Below the pieces are notes generated by a model. It ran no database searches and was not told the origin of the DNA. It saw only the letters and a program-made list of their open reading frames with translations. A stretch of DNA of 64,000 nucleotides from Streptomyces galbus (lineage in GTDB: Bacteria; Actinomycetota; Actinomycetes; Streptomycetales; Streptomycetaceae), in contig NZ_SZPR01000023.1 in the NCBI RefSeq assembly GCF_005280195.1, positions 91,363-155,362 on the forward strand, read 5' to 3'. This document shows, piece by piece, positions 38,932 to 46,883 of the stretch. Each line of letters begins with the position of its first letter. Positions within the stretch are counted from its first letter, which is position 1. The translations under genes were made by a program, and so were the position numbers.

Positions 38932-39360
38932 TCACGCCAGTCGGACGACCGCGCGGGACATGCCGAGCACCTTCTGGCCGCCGCTGGTGACCGTGAGGTC
39001 CACGCGGACGGTGCGGTCGTCCAGCTTGGCGGCGACCTTGCCGGTGACCTCGATCACGGCTCCCTTGTCGTCGTCGGGCACGACGACGGGCCGGGTGAAG
39101 CGCACGCCGTACTCGACGACCGCGCCGGGGTCGCCGGTCCAGTCGGTGACCACCCGGATCGCCTCGGCCATGGTGAACATGCCGTGCGCGATGACGTCCG
39201 GCAGTCCGACCTCCTTGGCGAACCTCTCGTTCCAGTGGATGGGGTTGAAGTCCCCGGAGGCCCCCGCGTACCGCACGAGGGTGTCCCGGGTCACGGGGAA
39301 CGTCCGCGCGGGCAGCTCGGTGCCGACCTCGACGTCGTCGTAAGCGATCTTCGCCGTCAT
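38932..39360 (-). CDS. MaoC-like (3R)-hydroxyacyl dehydratase, HadB-type
   Basis: 142 residues from MTAKIAYDDVEVGTELPA. Hot-dog fold with the hydratase motif GDFNPIHWNERFAKEVGLPD (Asp and His of the R-hydratase signature) and HGMFTMAEAIRVV. Works as a heterodimer with the upstream gene. In mycobacteria HadAB acts in fatty-acid elongation; the substrate in Streptomyces is uncertain. A GTG four codons earlier (39372) overlaps the upstream stop as GTGA and may be the real start. Confidence 0.85.
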   Translation of the reverse strand: MTAKIAYDDVEVGTELPARTFPVTRDTLVRYAGASGDFNPIHWNERFAKEVGLPDVIAHGMFTMAEAIRVVTDWTGDPGAVVEYGVRFTRPVVVPDDDKGAVIEVTGKVAAKLDDRTVRVDLTVTSGGQKVLGMSRAVVRLA

Positions 39361-39368
39361 GGTGGTGC

Positions 39369-39845
39369 TCACGCCTCCCCTGCCGCGGTGTTTCCGTCGG
39401 CGTCGGCCCCGCGCGCGACGAGCTTGGTCCACGCGGTGGCCACGTGCTCGCCGGCCTCGTCGTGCACCTCGCCGCGGACGTCCAGGATCTCGTTGCCGGC
39501 CATGGACCGGATCGTCTCGATCGTGGAGGTCACGGTGAGCCGGTCGCCGGCGCGCAGGGGACGGACGTAGGAGAACTTCTGGTCCCCGTGCACCACGCGG
39601 TCGTAGTCGAGGCCGAGCTGCGGGTCGCGCACGACCTGGCCGGCGGCCTTGAAGGTGATGGCGAACACAAAGGTCGGCGGGGCGATCACATCGGGGTGCC
39701 CGAGCGCCTTCGCGGCCTCCGGGTCCGTGTACGCGGGGTTGGTGTCGCCCACCGCCTCGGCGAACTCGCGGATCTTCTCCCGGCCCACTTCGTAGGGCTC
39801 GGTGGGCGGGTAGGTCCGCCCCACGAAGGACTGGTCGAGCGCCAT
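39369..39845 (-). CDS. MaoC/UPF0336-family dehydratase subunit, HadA-type
   Basis: 158 residues from MALDQSFVGRTYPPTEPYEV. N-terminal FAS1-dehydratase/MaoC hot-dog: EKIREFAEAVGDTNPAYTDP, HPDVIAPPTFVFAITF, HGDQKFSYVRPLRAGD. It lacks the His of the hydratase motif (NPAY), so its partner supplies catalysis. A textbook AGGAGGTG lies before the ATG. rpmG lies upstream, with a terminator between. Confidence 0.88.
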   Translation of the reverse strand: MALDQSFVGRTYPPTEPYEVGREKIREFAEAVGDTNPAYTDPEAAKALGHPDVIAPPTFVFAITFKAAGQVVRDPQLGLDYDRVVHGDQKFSYVRPLRAGDRLTVTSTIETIRSMAGNEILDVRGEVHDEAGEHVATAWTKLVARGADADGNTAAGEA

Positions 39846-39933
39846 GGCCCGGCACCTCCTGATGTTGGCTGTGGTTGACCTCGTGGTCAGCCCGCGGCCG
39901 GCCGGAACCGGCCGGTAACCGGGGCCGGAACGA

Positions 39934-39970
39934 CACGAGGCCGCCCCCCGACTGCGGGGGCGGCCTCGTG
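39934..39970 (-). terminator. Terminator of rpmG
   Basis: Perfect 15-bp stem CACGAGGCCGCCCCC (39934-39948) with GGGGGCGGCCTCGTG (39956-39970), 7-nt loop, 12 bp past the rpmG stop. Confidence 0.8.
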
Positions 39971-39982
39971 TACGAGCCTGAA

Positions 39983-40147
39983 TTATCGCGTTTCGCGGTG
40001 CGCGGTGTGCGCGTTGCAACGCGGGCAGTGCTTCTTCATCTCCAGACGATCCGGGTTGTTACGCCGGTTCTTCTTGGTGATGTAGTTCCGCTCCTTGCAC
40101 TCCACGCAGGCCAGCGTGATCTTCGGGCGGACGTCGGTGGCAGCCAC
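39983..40147 (-). CDS. rpmG: 50S ribosomal protein L33, zinc type
   Basis: 54 residues: it starts VAATDVRPKITLACVECKER and ends CPRCNAHTAHRETR. The four cysteines (CVEC, CPRC) mark the zinc-binding C+ form; Streptomyces also carry a C- paralogue for zinc starvation. GTG start at 40147 with AGGAGC 8 nt upstream. Two tRNA genes lie just upstream on the same strand. Confidence 0.93.
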   Translation of the reverse strand: MAATDVRPKITLACVECKERNYITKKNRRNNPDRLEMKKHCPRCNAHTAHRETR

Positions 40148-40237
40148 GTGAGTGCTCCTAAGACGAACGGATGGACTGTTTCAACGCAAAGAAGAGTAGC
40201 CGATCGAAGGACCGACCCCACAATCGGCTACTGTCAG

Positions 40238-40310
40238 TAGCGGTGACCGGACTTGAACCGGTGACACAGCGATTATGAGCCGCTTGCTCTACCGACTGAG
40301 CTACACCGCT
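40238..40310 (-). tRNA. metT: tRNA-Met (CAT)
   Basis: 73-nt cloverleaf: acceptor AGCGGTG/CACCGCT, anticodon stem AGCGG/TCGCT, loop CTCATAA with anticodon CAT, T arm ACCGG-TTCAAGT-CCGGT. The first acceptor pair is matched (A-T), so it is probably the elongator rather than the initiator; a lysidine-modified tRNA-Ile cannot be fully excluded. No CCA encoded. Confidence 0.9.
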
Positions 40311-40356
40311 TCGGATCAATCGGAACCCGTCTCACGACGGGAACCTCTCTCACCAG

Positions 40357-40429
40357 AGCCCCAAAACGGAATCGAACCGTTGACCTTCTCCTTACCATGG
40401 AGACGCTCTGCCGACTGAGCTATTGGGGC
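40357..40429 (-). tRNA. thrT: tRNA-Thr (GGT)
   Basis: 73-nt cloverleaf: acceptor GCCCCAA/TTGGGGC, anticodon stem TCTCC/GGAGA, loop ATGGTAA with anticodon GGT, T arm AACGG-TTCGATT-CCGTT. 46 bp upstream of tRNA-Met, probably one transcript with rpmG. Confidence 0.95.
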
Positions 40430-40722
40430 GAGCGATGAAGACATTACACGGTCCCCGGCCGTTCGCCCAAATCCGTTTCGCGCCCTTCGACCGGGCCCTC
40501 CGCGCGGCCCCCTCCGGGGCCCCCGAGCGACCCCGCCACGAGCGCTCCGTGACCGTCCGACGGCCCGTCCACGCGCGGGGCCGCGCACCGCACCGGCGGG
40601 CCGCACGCCCCCGCGCCCGTACGCCCAGGCCACGCCGGTACGACTATTGCGCTCCTCCCCGACACCGCCGTACCGCCGCCCTAGGCTCGACTCACTCTGC
40701 GTGATCTTGCCCCTGGAGTGCG

Positions 40723-41982
40723 ATGCCCGACAGCCAGCCGCAGCAGCCCCCCTCGTCGTCCTCACCGGGCCCCGCGGGGCAGCCGGACCCGACCGCCCTC
40801 CTGCTGTGCGGCGCCCGTCTCACCGACGGCCGCACCGTGGACGTCCGGCTGGGCGGCGGACGGATCGAGGCGGTGGGCACCGCGGGCAGCCTGGCCGCCG
40901 GACCGGCCTGCGGCTCGCGCGTCGACCTGACCGGCTACCTCCTGCTGCCCGCCCCCGCCGAGCCCCACGCCCACGCCGACACGGCCCTGTCCGCCGACAC
41001 CGACGGTCCCGTCTCGTACGTCCCCGAGGACGTCCAGCGCCGCGCCACGGAGGCGGCCCTGCTCCAGCTCGGCCACGGCGCGACCGCGGCGCGCGCGCAC
41101 GTGCGCGTGGGCGACGTCCAGGGCCTGGGCGCGCTGGGCGCCGTCCTGCAGGCCCGGCGCTCCCTGCGCGGCCTCGCCGAGCTGACCACGGTGGCGGTCC
41201 CCCGGCTCCTGACCGGGGCGGCCGGCGCGGACGGGCTCGCGATGCTGCGCGACGCGCTGAAGATGGGCGCCTCGGTGGTCGGCGGCTGCCCGGACCTCGA
41301 CCCCGACCCCACGGGGTACGTGGAGGCCGTCCTGGAGGTCGCCTCCGAACACGGCTCCCCCGTCGACCTGCACACCGACGCCGCCGACCCGGCCCGCCTC
41401 GCGCGCGTGGCGGCCATGGCGGGCGGCCTGCGCCCCGGGGTCACCCTCAGCCCGTGCGGCAGCCTGGCCCGGCTGCCCGCCGACGCGGCCTCACGCACCG
41501 CCGACCAGCTCGCCGCCGCGGGCATCACCGTGGTGTGCCTGCCGCAGGGCGGCTGCGGGGGCGTGGAGGGCCACGGCACGGCGCCCGTACGCCTGCTGCG
41601 CGCGGCCGGCGTGCGCCTCGCGGCGGGCAGCGGCGCCCTGCGCGACGTGTCCAACCCGGTGGGCCGGGGCGACCCGCTGGAGGCGGCCTACCTGCTGGCC
41701 TCCCGCCACGGCCTGCGCCCCGAGGACGCCTACGACGCCGTCAGCACCTCCGCACGGGCGGTGCTGGGCCTGCCCGAGGTACGGGTGGAGGCGGGCTTCC
41801 CGGCCGACCTGCTGGCGGTGCGCGGCGACCGGCTTGCGGCCGTGCTGTCGCTCGCGTACAGCAGGATCGTGATCCACCGGGGGCGCGTGGTGGCACGGAC
41901 CAGCGCGGTCCGCGAGTACTGCAACTCGGCGGTGGCGGCGGAGCTGGGGCTGCCGCGACAGGGGCGGGGGGAGGTGTCGTAG
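40723..41982 (+). CDS. Cytosine-deaminase-like amidohydrolase, probably inactive
   Basis: 419 residues. The amidohydrolase barrel is recognisable: beta-sandwich (LLLCGARLTDGRTVDVRLGG), HAH at 82-84 (EPHAHADTAL), third His at 217 (VDLHTDAAD). Compared with E. coli CodA, the catalytic Glu after HxD is Ala220, the SH histidine is Pro244 (TLSPCGSL) and the metal Asp of GxDN is Gly302 (GSGALRDV). Residues 1-22 are a Ser/Gln/Pro lead. It may be a pseudo-enzyme or act on another substrate. Confidence 0.75.
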   Translation: MPDSQPQQPPSSSSPGPAGQPDPTALLLCGARLTDGRTVDVRLGGGRIEAVGTAGSLAAGPACGSRVDLTGYLLLPAPAEPHAHADTALSADTDGPVSYVPEDVQRRATEAALLQLGHGATAARAHVRVGDVQGLGALGAVLQARRSLRGLAELTTVAVPRLLTGAAGADGLAMLRDALKMGASVVGGCPDLDPDPTGYVEAVLEVASEHGSPVDLHTDAADPARLARVAAMAGGLRPGVTLSPCGSLARLPADAASRTADQLAAAGITVVCLPQGGCGGVEGHGTAPVRLLRAAGVRLAAGSGALRDVSNPVGRGDPLEAAYLLASRHGLRPEDAYDAVSTSARAVLGLPEVRVEAGFPADLLAVRGDRLAAVLSLAYSRIVIHRGRVVARTSAVREYCNSAVAAELGLPRQGRGEVS

Positions 41983-41998
41983 AGGCGGCGAGGTCTCG

Positions 41999-42139
41999 CA
42001 GGGGTGACGTCGTGGGGGGCGGCGAACTCTTACAGGGGTGACGTCGTCGGGGCAGCGCCGGGGCCGGAGTTGGGTGGGGGCGGGGGCCAGGAGGCATCTG
42101 GGGCGTACGACGTCGCACGACGTCGCACGGCGTCGTACG
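41999..42139 (+). repeat. Repeat-rich spacer before the NAD(P)-binding gene
   Basis: Two direct copies of CAGGGGTGACGTCGT (41999-42013, 42033-42047). Then three tandem 10-mers, ACGACGTCGC twice and ACGGCGTCGT once (42107-42136), lie inside an inverted repeat CGTACGACG/CGTCGTACG (42104-42112, 42131-42139). This ends 34 bp before the next start codon, a position suited to an operator (inference). Confidence 0.6.
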
Positions 42140-42173
42140 GCATCGGCGGCCGTTCGGGCGTACGGTCGGAATC

Positions 42174-42830
42174 ATGCGCATTGTCATCGCTGGTGGTCAT
42201 GGTCAGATCGCGCTGCGGCTGGAGCGGCTGCTCGCCGCGCGCGGGGACGAGGTAGCGGGGATCATCCGCAAGCCGGAACAGGCCGACGCGCTTCGGGAGG
42301 CGGGCGCCGAACCGGTGCTGCTGGACCTGGAGTCGGCGTCGGTCGAGGAGGTGGCGGAGCGGCTGCGGGGCGCGGACGCGGTGGTGTTCGCGGCGGGCGC
42401 GGGTCCGGGCAGCGGGGTCGCCCGCAAGGACAGCGTGGACAAGGGAGCGGCGGTGCTGTTCGCGGACGCGGCGGTCCGCGCGGGTGTACGCCGGTTCCTG
42501 ATCGTCTCCTCGATGGGGGCGGACCCCGGGCACCAGGGCGACGAGGTGTTCGACGTCTACCTGCGCGCCAAGGGTGAGGCGGACGCGTACGTGCAGGGCC
42601 TGGACGGCCTCGACTGGACGGTGCTGCGCCCCGGTTCGCTGACGGACGACGCCGGCACGGGCCTGGTGCGCCTGGAGGCCCGTACGGGCCGGGGCCCGGT
42701 CCCCCGCGACGACGTGGCCAGGGTCCTGGCCGAGTTGCTGGACACTCCGGCGACGGCGGGCCTGACGCTGGAGCTGATCAGCGGTTCGGCGCCGGTGTCG
42801 GTGGCGGTCAAATCGGTGGCAGGCAACTGA
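42174..42830 (+). CDS. NAD(P)-binding atypical short-chain dehydrogenase
   Basis: 218 residues with a Rossmann start IVIAGGHGQIALRLERLLAA, LLDLESASVEEVAERL, a DAVVFAAGAG turn and VSSMGAD with YLRAKGEADAY. This is the NmrA/SDR_a5 family (YwnB-like); a reductase, isomerase or redox-sensor role cannot be chosen from sequence. ATG at 42174. Confidence 0.85.
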   Translation: MRIVIAGGHGQIALRLERLLAARGDEVAGIIRKPEQADALREAGAEPVLLDLESASVEEVAERLRGADAVVFAAGAGPGSGVARKDSVDKGAAVLFADAAVRAGVRRFLIVSSMGADPGHQGDEVFDVYLRAKGEADAYVQGLDGLDWTVLRPGSLTDDAGTGLVRLEARTGRGPVPRDDVARVLAELLDTPATAGLTLELISGSAPVSVAVKSVAGN

Positions 42831-42921
42831 GGACGGCTGCGCGGGTGAGCCGGGTGACCGGCGCGAATCGGGTGAGTCGGGTGGTGCCTGGGATGGACCG
42901 GGTGACCCGGACGGCCCTGGA

Positions 42922-43134
42922 TCAGAAGAGGGGCATCTGGCCGGGGATCTCGGGGACGACGTAGCCGTCCAGGGAGGGCTGCACGGCGTCCAGTTGGGCG
43001 GGGCGGCGGGAGCCGGGGCAGGACGTGAGCAGCCCGCTCCCGCGCGCACCGGGCGGGTCGTGCCGGGCGAACCGTCCGGCGACGACGGCGATCTCGCGGC
43101 GGCACTCGGGGCAGGTGCGGCGACGGCTGGACAT
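42922..43134 (-). CDS. Small cysteine-containing hypothetical protein
   Basis: 70 residues: MSSRRRTCPECRREIAVVAG carries a CPEC knuckle, a third cysteine lies in SGLLTSCPGSRR, and the end is DGYVVPEIPGQMPLF. Composition differs from antisense shadows and the short C-terminus looks conserved-like. Function unknown; possibly a zinc-binding protein. Ribosome site is weak. Confidence 0.5.
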   Translation of the reverse strand: MSSRRRTCPECRREIAVVAGRFARHDPPGARGSGLLTSCPGSRRPAQLDAVQPSLDGYVVPEIPGQMPLF

Positions 43135-43232
43135 GGAGCCAGTGTGCCGCAGTGGGCCACGCGGGTACGGCGCCGCGGCGTGCGCCGCGCTCGCCGCGCG
43201 GATGCGCCGGGACCTCCTTAGCATCCGTACTC

Positions 43233-43520
43233 GTGGCACATACCTTCGAGGAACTCGTGGAGAAGCAGCGCGCGGCGGACGAGGCCCATGTGCGGGTCCT
43301 CCAGCTGCGGGACAACTACGGCGCCCCCACGGCGTCCCCCTGGTCGCAGACCCAGACGGACACGTACGAGACGGCCTGGCGCGCCTGGCGCGACCTCGCC
43401 CGGGACGTGCAGGCCACGGTGACCGAGTACGCGAAGGAGGAGGGCAGGTCGCGCATCGAGGTCGAGGCAGAGGTGAAACGGGCGGCCCAGACACCGGGGA
43501 ACGGGGAGTCCGGGACGTAG
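43233..43520 (+). CDS. Small helical hypothetical protein
   Basis: 95 residues starting VAHTFEELVEKQRAADEAHV (GTG at 43233). Mostly charged amphipathic helix with SPWSQTQTDTYETAWRAWRD in the middle and EEGRSRIEVEAEVKRAAQ at the end. No known motif. Start chosen by the change in composition; upstream in-frame sequence is Arg/Pro shadow. A perfect hairpin follows. Confidence 0.6.
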   Translation: MAHTFEELVEKQRAADEAHVRVLQLRDNYGAPTASPWSQTQTDTYETAWRAWRDLARDVQATVTEYAKEEGRSRIEVEAEVKRAAQTPGNGESGT

Positions 43521-43543
43521 CCTTCGCGGCGCCGCTTGCACAG

Positions 43544-43590
43544 CGAGAGGCCCCTGCCTCCGCGTCTCCGCAGAAGGCAGGGGCCTCTCG
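43544..43590. terminator. Bidirectional terminator between the 95-aa gene and tRNA-Tyr
   Basis: Perfect 16-bp stem CGAGAGGCCCCTGCCT (43544-43559) with AGGCAGGGGCCTCTCG (43575-43590), 15-nt loop. It lies 23 bp past the plus-strand stop and 6 bp past the minus-strand tRNA 3' end. Confidence 0.75.
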
Positions 43591-43596
43591 TCCGTG

Positions 43597-43678
43597 TGGC
43601 GGCGCCAGGATTCGAACCTGGGAAGGCTGAGCCGGCAGATTTACAGTCTGCTCCCTTTGGCCGCTCGGGCACACCGCC
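43597..43678 (-). tRNA. tyrT: tRNA-Tyr (GTA)
   Basis: 82-nt class II tRNA with a long variable arm. Acceptor GGCGGTG/CGCCGCC, anticodon stem GCAGA/TCTGC, loop CTGTAAA with anticodon GTA, T arm CCAGG-TTCGAAT-CCTGG, discriminator A. No CCA encoded. Confidence 0.95.
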
Positions 43679-43921
43679 GGGTTTGTCGCTCGTCGCACTG
43701 CTTTTCGGCGGTGCTCCGTGGCAACGACGTAAACAATACCCGATCCCGGGGGGTGCTCCGCCACCCGATTGATCACCACCCGGCCCCGGCGAGGTGGCTA
43801 GGCTTGTGCGGATGCGGCCCGGGCCTCCACCCGGTCGGCCGGCCGTCCCCGCGGACGCCGACGCGCACCCACCCGTACCGAAACGCACCGATACGCACCC
43901 CGATACAAGGAGCCACAGGAC

Positions 43922-44410
43922 ATGGCCGACTCCAGTTTCGACATCGTCTCGAAGGTCGAGCGGCAGGAGGTCGACAACGCCCTCAACCAGGCCGCCAAGG
44001 AAATCTCCCAGCGCTACGACTTCAAGGGCGTGGGCGCCTCGATCTCGTGGTCCGGCGACAAGATCCTCATGGAGGCGAACTCCGAGGACCGGGTGAAGGC
44101 TGTCCTCGACGTCTTCCAGTCGAAGCTCATCAAGCGCGGGATCTCGCTGAAGGCGCTGGACGCGGGCGAGCCGCAGCTCTCCGGCAAGGAGTACAAGCTC
44201 TTCGCGTCGATCGAGGAGGGCATCTCCCAGGAGAACGCCAAGAAGGTCGCGAAGATCATCCGGGACGAGGGCCCCAAGGGCGTCAAGGCCCAGGTCCAGG
44301 GCGACGAACTCCGCGTCAGCTCCAAGAGCCGCGACGACCTGCAGACCGTCATCGCCCTGCTCAAGGGCAAGGACTTCGACTTCGCGCTGCAGTTCGTGAA
44401 CTACCGCTAG
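43922..44410 (+). CDS. yajQ: YajQ-family nucleotide-binding protein
   Basis: 162 residues, full length, start MADSSFDIVSKVERQEVDNA, with SQRYDFKGVGASISW, KEYKLFASIEEGISQENAKK, and end DFALQFVNYR, all YajQ hallmarks. Two tandem ferredoxin-like domains. In Xanthomonas a YajQ protein binds cyclic di-GMP; the role here is unknown. AAGGAG lies 9 nt before the ATG, and an intrinsic terminator follows. Confidence 0.93.
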   Translation: MADSSFDIVSKVERQEVDNALNQAAKEISQRYDFKGVGASISWSGDKILMEANSEDRVKAVLDVFQSKLIKRGISLKALDAGEPQLSGKEYKLFASIEEGISQENAKKVAKIIRDEGPKGVKAQVQGDELRVSSKSRDDLQTVIALLKGKDFDFALQFVNYR

Positions 44411-44425
44411 GCGCCTGTGCGCAGG

Positions 44426-44455
44426 GGGTGGGCACCGAGCGGTGCCCACCCTTTT
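44426..44455 (+). terminator. Intrinsic terminator of yajQ
   Basis: 11-bp stem GGGTGGGCACC (44426-44436) with GGTGCCCACCC (44441-44451), GAGC loop, followed by T4. Classic Rho-independent form. Confidence 0.85.
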
Positions 44456-44513
44456 CCGTGCCCCGGCCCGGGCTCGTGCCCGTCCCCGTCCCCGGGCCTG
44501 GCGTCGGCGCTCC

Positions 44514-44780
44514 TCAGTCGCGGGAGTTGCCGAACACGATGCGATAGAGGATCAGCAGGACCAGGGAGCCGCCTATCGCGGAGGCCCAGGTCGCCGCGTC
44601 GAAGAAGTCCTTGCTGACGGGGTGGTCCAGCCAGCGGGCGGAGATCCAGCCGCCGACGAAGGCGCCCGCGACGCCGATCAGGGTGGTGCCCACGAGTCCG
44701 CCCGGGTCGCGGCCCGGGAGCAGGATCTTGGCGATCACGCCGGCCAACAGTCCGAGGATGATCCAGGCGAGGATGCTCAT
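44514..44780 (-). CDS. GlsB/YeaQ/YmgE-family stress membrane protein
   Basis: 88 residues with three membrane helices: MSILAWIILGLLAGVIAK, LVGTTLIGVAGAFVGGWIS, and ASAIGGSLVLLILYRIVFG. The GLLAGVIAKxLLPGRDPGG signature defines the transglycosylase-associated/GlsB family, thought to respond to envelope stress. The longer frame adds 11 residues without a ribosome site. Confidence 0.85.
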   Translation of the reverse strand: MSILAWIILGLLAGVIAKILLPGRDPGGLVGTTLIGVAGAFVGGWISARWLDHPVSKDFFDAATWASAIGGSLVLLILYRIVFGNSRD

Positions 44781-44935
44781 GCCCGGGAACCTGCCCTTCT
44801 GCCCTGTGTACACACTGTCCCGGGACTGTGGTTACGGTCCGTGGGGGCGGTGTCCGTCTGCCTGTTCGTGCCTTGTTGCCGTGGACGACGCCCTCGCGCG
44901 GTCCGGTGGTTCCCCTGGTCAGTAGGGTGCGGCGC

Positions 44936-46186
44936 ATGACACCGTCCGGATCCGCCGCTGAACTCCGGCGCACCCTGGGGCTCGGGGACGCCGTGGTCAT
45001 CGGGCTCGGCTCGATGGTCGGCGCCGGCATCTTCGCCGCGCTGGGGCCGGCTGCCCGTACGGCCGGCTCCGGGCTGCTGCTCGGCCTGGCCGTCGCCGCC
45101 GTGGTGGCCTACTGCAACGCCGTCGCGTCGGCCCGCCTGGCGGCCGTGTATCCGGCGTCCGGCGGCACGTACGTCTACGGCCGTGAGCGGCTCGGCCCGT
45201 TCTGGGGCTACCTCGCCGGCTGGTCGTTCGTCGTCGGCAAGGCGGCCTCGTGTGCCGCCATGGCCCTGACGGTCGGCGCGTACGTCTGGCCCGGGCAGGC
45301 GCACGCCGTGGCGGTCGCGGCCGTGGTGGCGCTGACGGCCGTGAACTACGGCGGCATCCAGAAGTCGGCCTGGCTGACGCGGGTCGTCGTCGCGGTCGTC
45401 CTGGCGGTGCTGGCCGGTGTCGTGGTCGTGTGTCTGGGCTCGGACTCCTTCGCTTCGGAACGGTTGGACATCGGGGCCTCCCGGGGCGCCGGCGGGGTTC
45501 TGGAGGCGGCGGGCCTGCTCTTCTTCGCGTTCGCCGGGTACGCGCGCATCGCGACCCTCGGTGAGGAGGTGCGGGATCCGGCGCGCACCATTCCCCGCGC
45601 GATCCCGCTGGCTCTCGGTATCGCGCTGGCCGTCTACGCGTGCGTGGCGATCTCCGTCCTTTCGGTGCTGGGTGCGGGGGATCTCGGGCGGGCCGGTGCG
45701 CCGTTGGCGGACGCGGTGCGCGCGGCCGGGGTGCCGGCGCTGGTGCCGGTGGTGCGGGTCGGGGCCGCGGTGGCCGCCATGGGTTCGCTGCTCGCCCTAA
45801 TTCTGGGCGTCTCCCGGACCACGCTGGCCATGGCACGGGACCGGCACCTGCCCGGGGCGCTGGCCGCCGTGCATCCGCGGTTCCACGTGCCGCACCGGGC
45901 CGAGCTGGCCGTGGGCGCGGTGGTCGCCGTCCTCGCCGCCACGGTGGACGTACGGGGCGCGATCGGCTTCTCCTCCTTCGGTGTGCTGACGTACTACGCG
46001 GTGGCCAACGCCTCGGCGTGGACGCTGGACGCGGCGGTCAGGGCACGAGTGCTGCCGGCCCTGGGGCTGGCCGGGTGCGCGGTCCTGGCCTTCTCGCTGC
46101 CGGGAACGTCGGTGGCCGTGGGTGCGGGGGTGATCGCGGTGGGGGTGGCCGTGTACGGGGTGCGGCGGCGGTTCGCCGGCCGTTAG
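44936..46186 (+). CDS. APC-superfamily amino acid permease
   Basis: 416 residues with about 12 membrane spans. The first carries the APC substrate/Na-site glycine motif (VVIGLGSMVGAGIFAALGP), the sixth LLFFAFAGYARIATLGEEVR, a typical APC family stretch. Shorter than AdiC-type antiporters; substrate unknown. ATG at 44936 is chosen by the family start; the in-frame extension upstream is not membrane-like. No obvious operon partner. Confidence 0.88.
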   Translation: MTPSGSAAELRRTLGLGDAVVIGLGSMVGAGIFAALGPAARTAGSGLLLGLAVAAVVAYCNAVASARLAAVYPASGGTYVYGRERLGPFWGYLAGWSFVVGKAASCAAMALTVGAYVWPGQAHAVAVAAVVALTAVNYGGIQKSAWLTRVVVAVVLAVLAGVVVVCLGSDSFASERLDIGASRGAGGVLEAAGLLFFAFAGYARIATLGEEVRDPARTIPRAIPLALGIALAVYACVAISVLSVLGAGDLGRAGAPLADAVRAAGVPALVPVVRVGAAVAAMGSLLALILGVSRTTLAMARDRHLPGALAAVHPRFHVPHRAELAVGAVVAVLAATVDVRGAIGFSSFGVLTYYAVANASAWTLDAAVRARVLPALGLAGCAVLAFSLPGTSVAVGAGVIAVGVAVYGVRRRFAGR

Positions 46187-46342
46187 CCGCGTCGGGGCGT
46201 TGAGCAGTGGTTGCCAGGCGTTGGCCGCCGGTGCGGGGGCATCGGACGCCAATTCCGAGGGGCCTCGGGCGCCGCGGTGCCGGGGCGATGGGCCGTGGAC
46301 TGTGGCGGGTCGGGGGTCGGGCTCAGGTGTCGGGCGAGCGGC

Positions 46343-46729
46343 TTACGTCAGCCGTCCGTCCGTCCGCCGAGCCGTCGCCGGGTCGAGTGTCGCGGCAGCG
46401 TGGGATATCGGCAGGACGCCTTCGGGCCAGGGCCAGTCGGGGTCGTCCCGGCCTCGCTCGCGGTAGGTGAGGTACTGGGTGACGGCGGAGGACTCGCCGG
46501 CCGGTGGGCTGTCGAGCAGGGGCAACAGGCCGTACTCGGGGCCGAATCCGCCGTCTCCTGTCCGCAGGTAGAGGTCGGCGAGCAGCGGCGGCAGCGGGAA
46601 GCCCAGGGCGGCCTCGGCGCGGGTCAGGGTGTCCGCGTCGACGGGCCCGGGCAGGGTGGGCCAGCCCCAAGGGCGGGTGGAGCGGGCCTTGGCCGCCACC
46701 CGTGCCAGCAACTGCTCGTTCTCGGTCAT
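46343..46729 (-). CDS. SMI1/KNR4-like protein
   Basis: 128 residues. ADTLTRAEAALGFPLPPLLAD then LYLRTGDGGFGPEYGLLPLL matches the SMI1/KNR4 fold core. Members occur as immunity proteins against bacterial toxins and as housekeeping proteins; no toxin gene is adjacent, so immunity is not supported. C-terminus ends WPWPEGVLPISHAAATLDPA, again typical of the family. Confidence 0.75.
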   Translation of the reverse strand: MTENEQLLARVAAKARSTRPWGWPTLPGPVDADTLTRAEAALGFPLPPLLADLYLRTGDGGFGPEYGLLPLLDSPPAGESSAVTQYLTYRERGRDDPDWPWPEGVLPISHAAATLDPATARRTDGRLT

Positions 46730-46769
46730 GCGTTGATGATGCGGGCCGCTACTGACAGTCGTGCGGGCC

Positions 46770-46850
46770 TGTGGACAACTCGGTGGCTGTGGACGACTTC
46801 CGTGGCTGTGGACGACTCGGTGGCTGTGGACAGCCGGTGCCTGTGGATGA
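46770..46850 (+). repeat. Array of five DnaA-box-like 9-mers
   Basis: Same-orientation 9-mers at 46770 (TGTGGACAA), 46788 and 46807 (TGTGGACGA), 46825 (TGTGGACAG) and 46842 (TGTGGATGA). Starts are 18, 19, 18 and 17 bp apart. Each, read in reverse complement, fits the Streptomyces DnaA-box pattern (T/C)(T/C)(G/A/C)TCCACA; the first is the preferred TTGTCCACA. They lie in the noncoding gap between the SMI1-like and YccF genes. Confidence 0.7.
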
Positions 46851-46883
46851 CGGTCGGCGGAACGCTCCGTCGGCGGCCGTGGC

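Noticed and set aside
46343..46729. SMI1-like gene as toxin immunity
   Set aside because: No polymorphic toxin or secretion gene is adjacent, and family members have other roles.
46770..46850. Chromosome origin oriC
   Set aside because: Five boxes in about 80 bp lack an AT-rich unwinding stretch, and none of dnaA, dnaN or rpmH is nearby. Streptomyces oriC has many more boxes.
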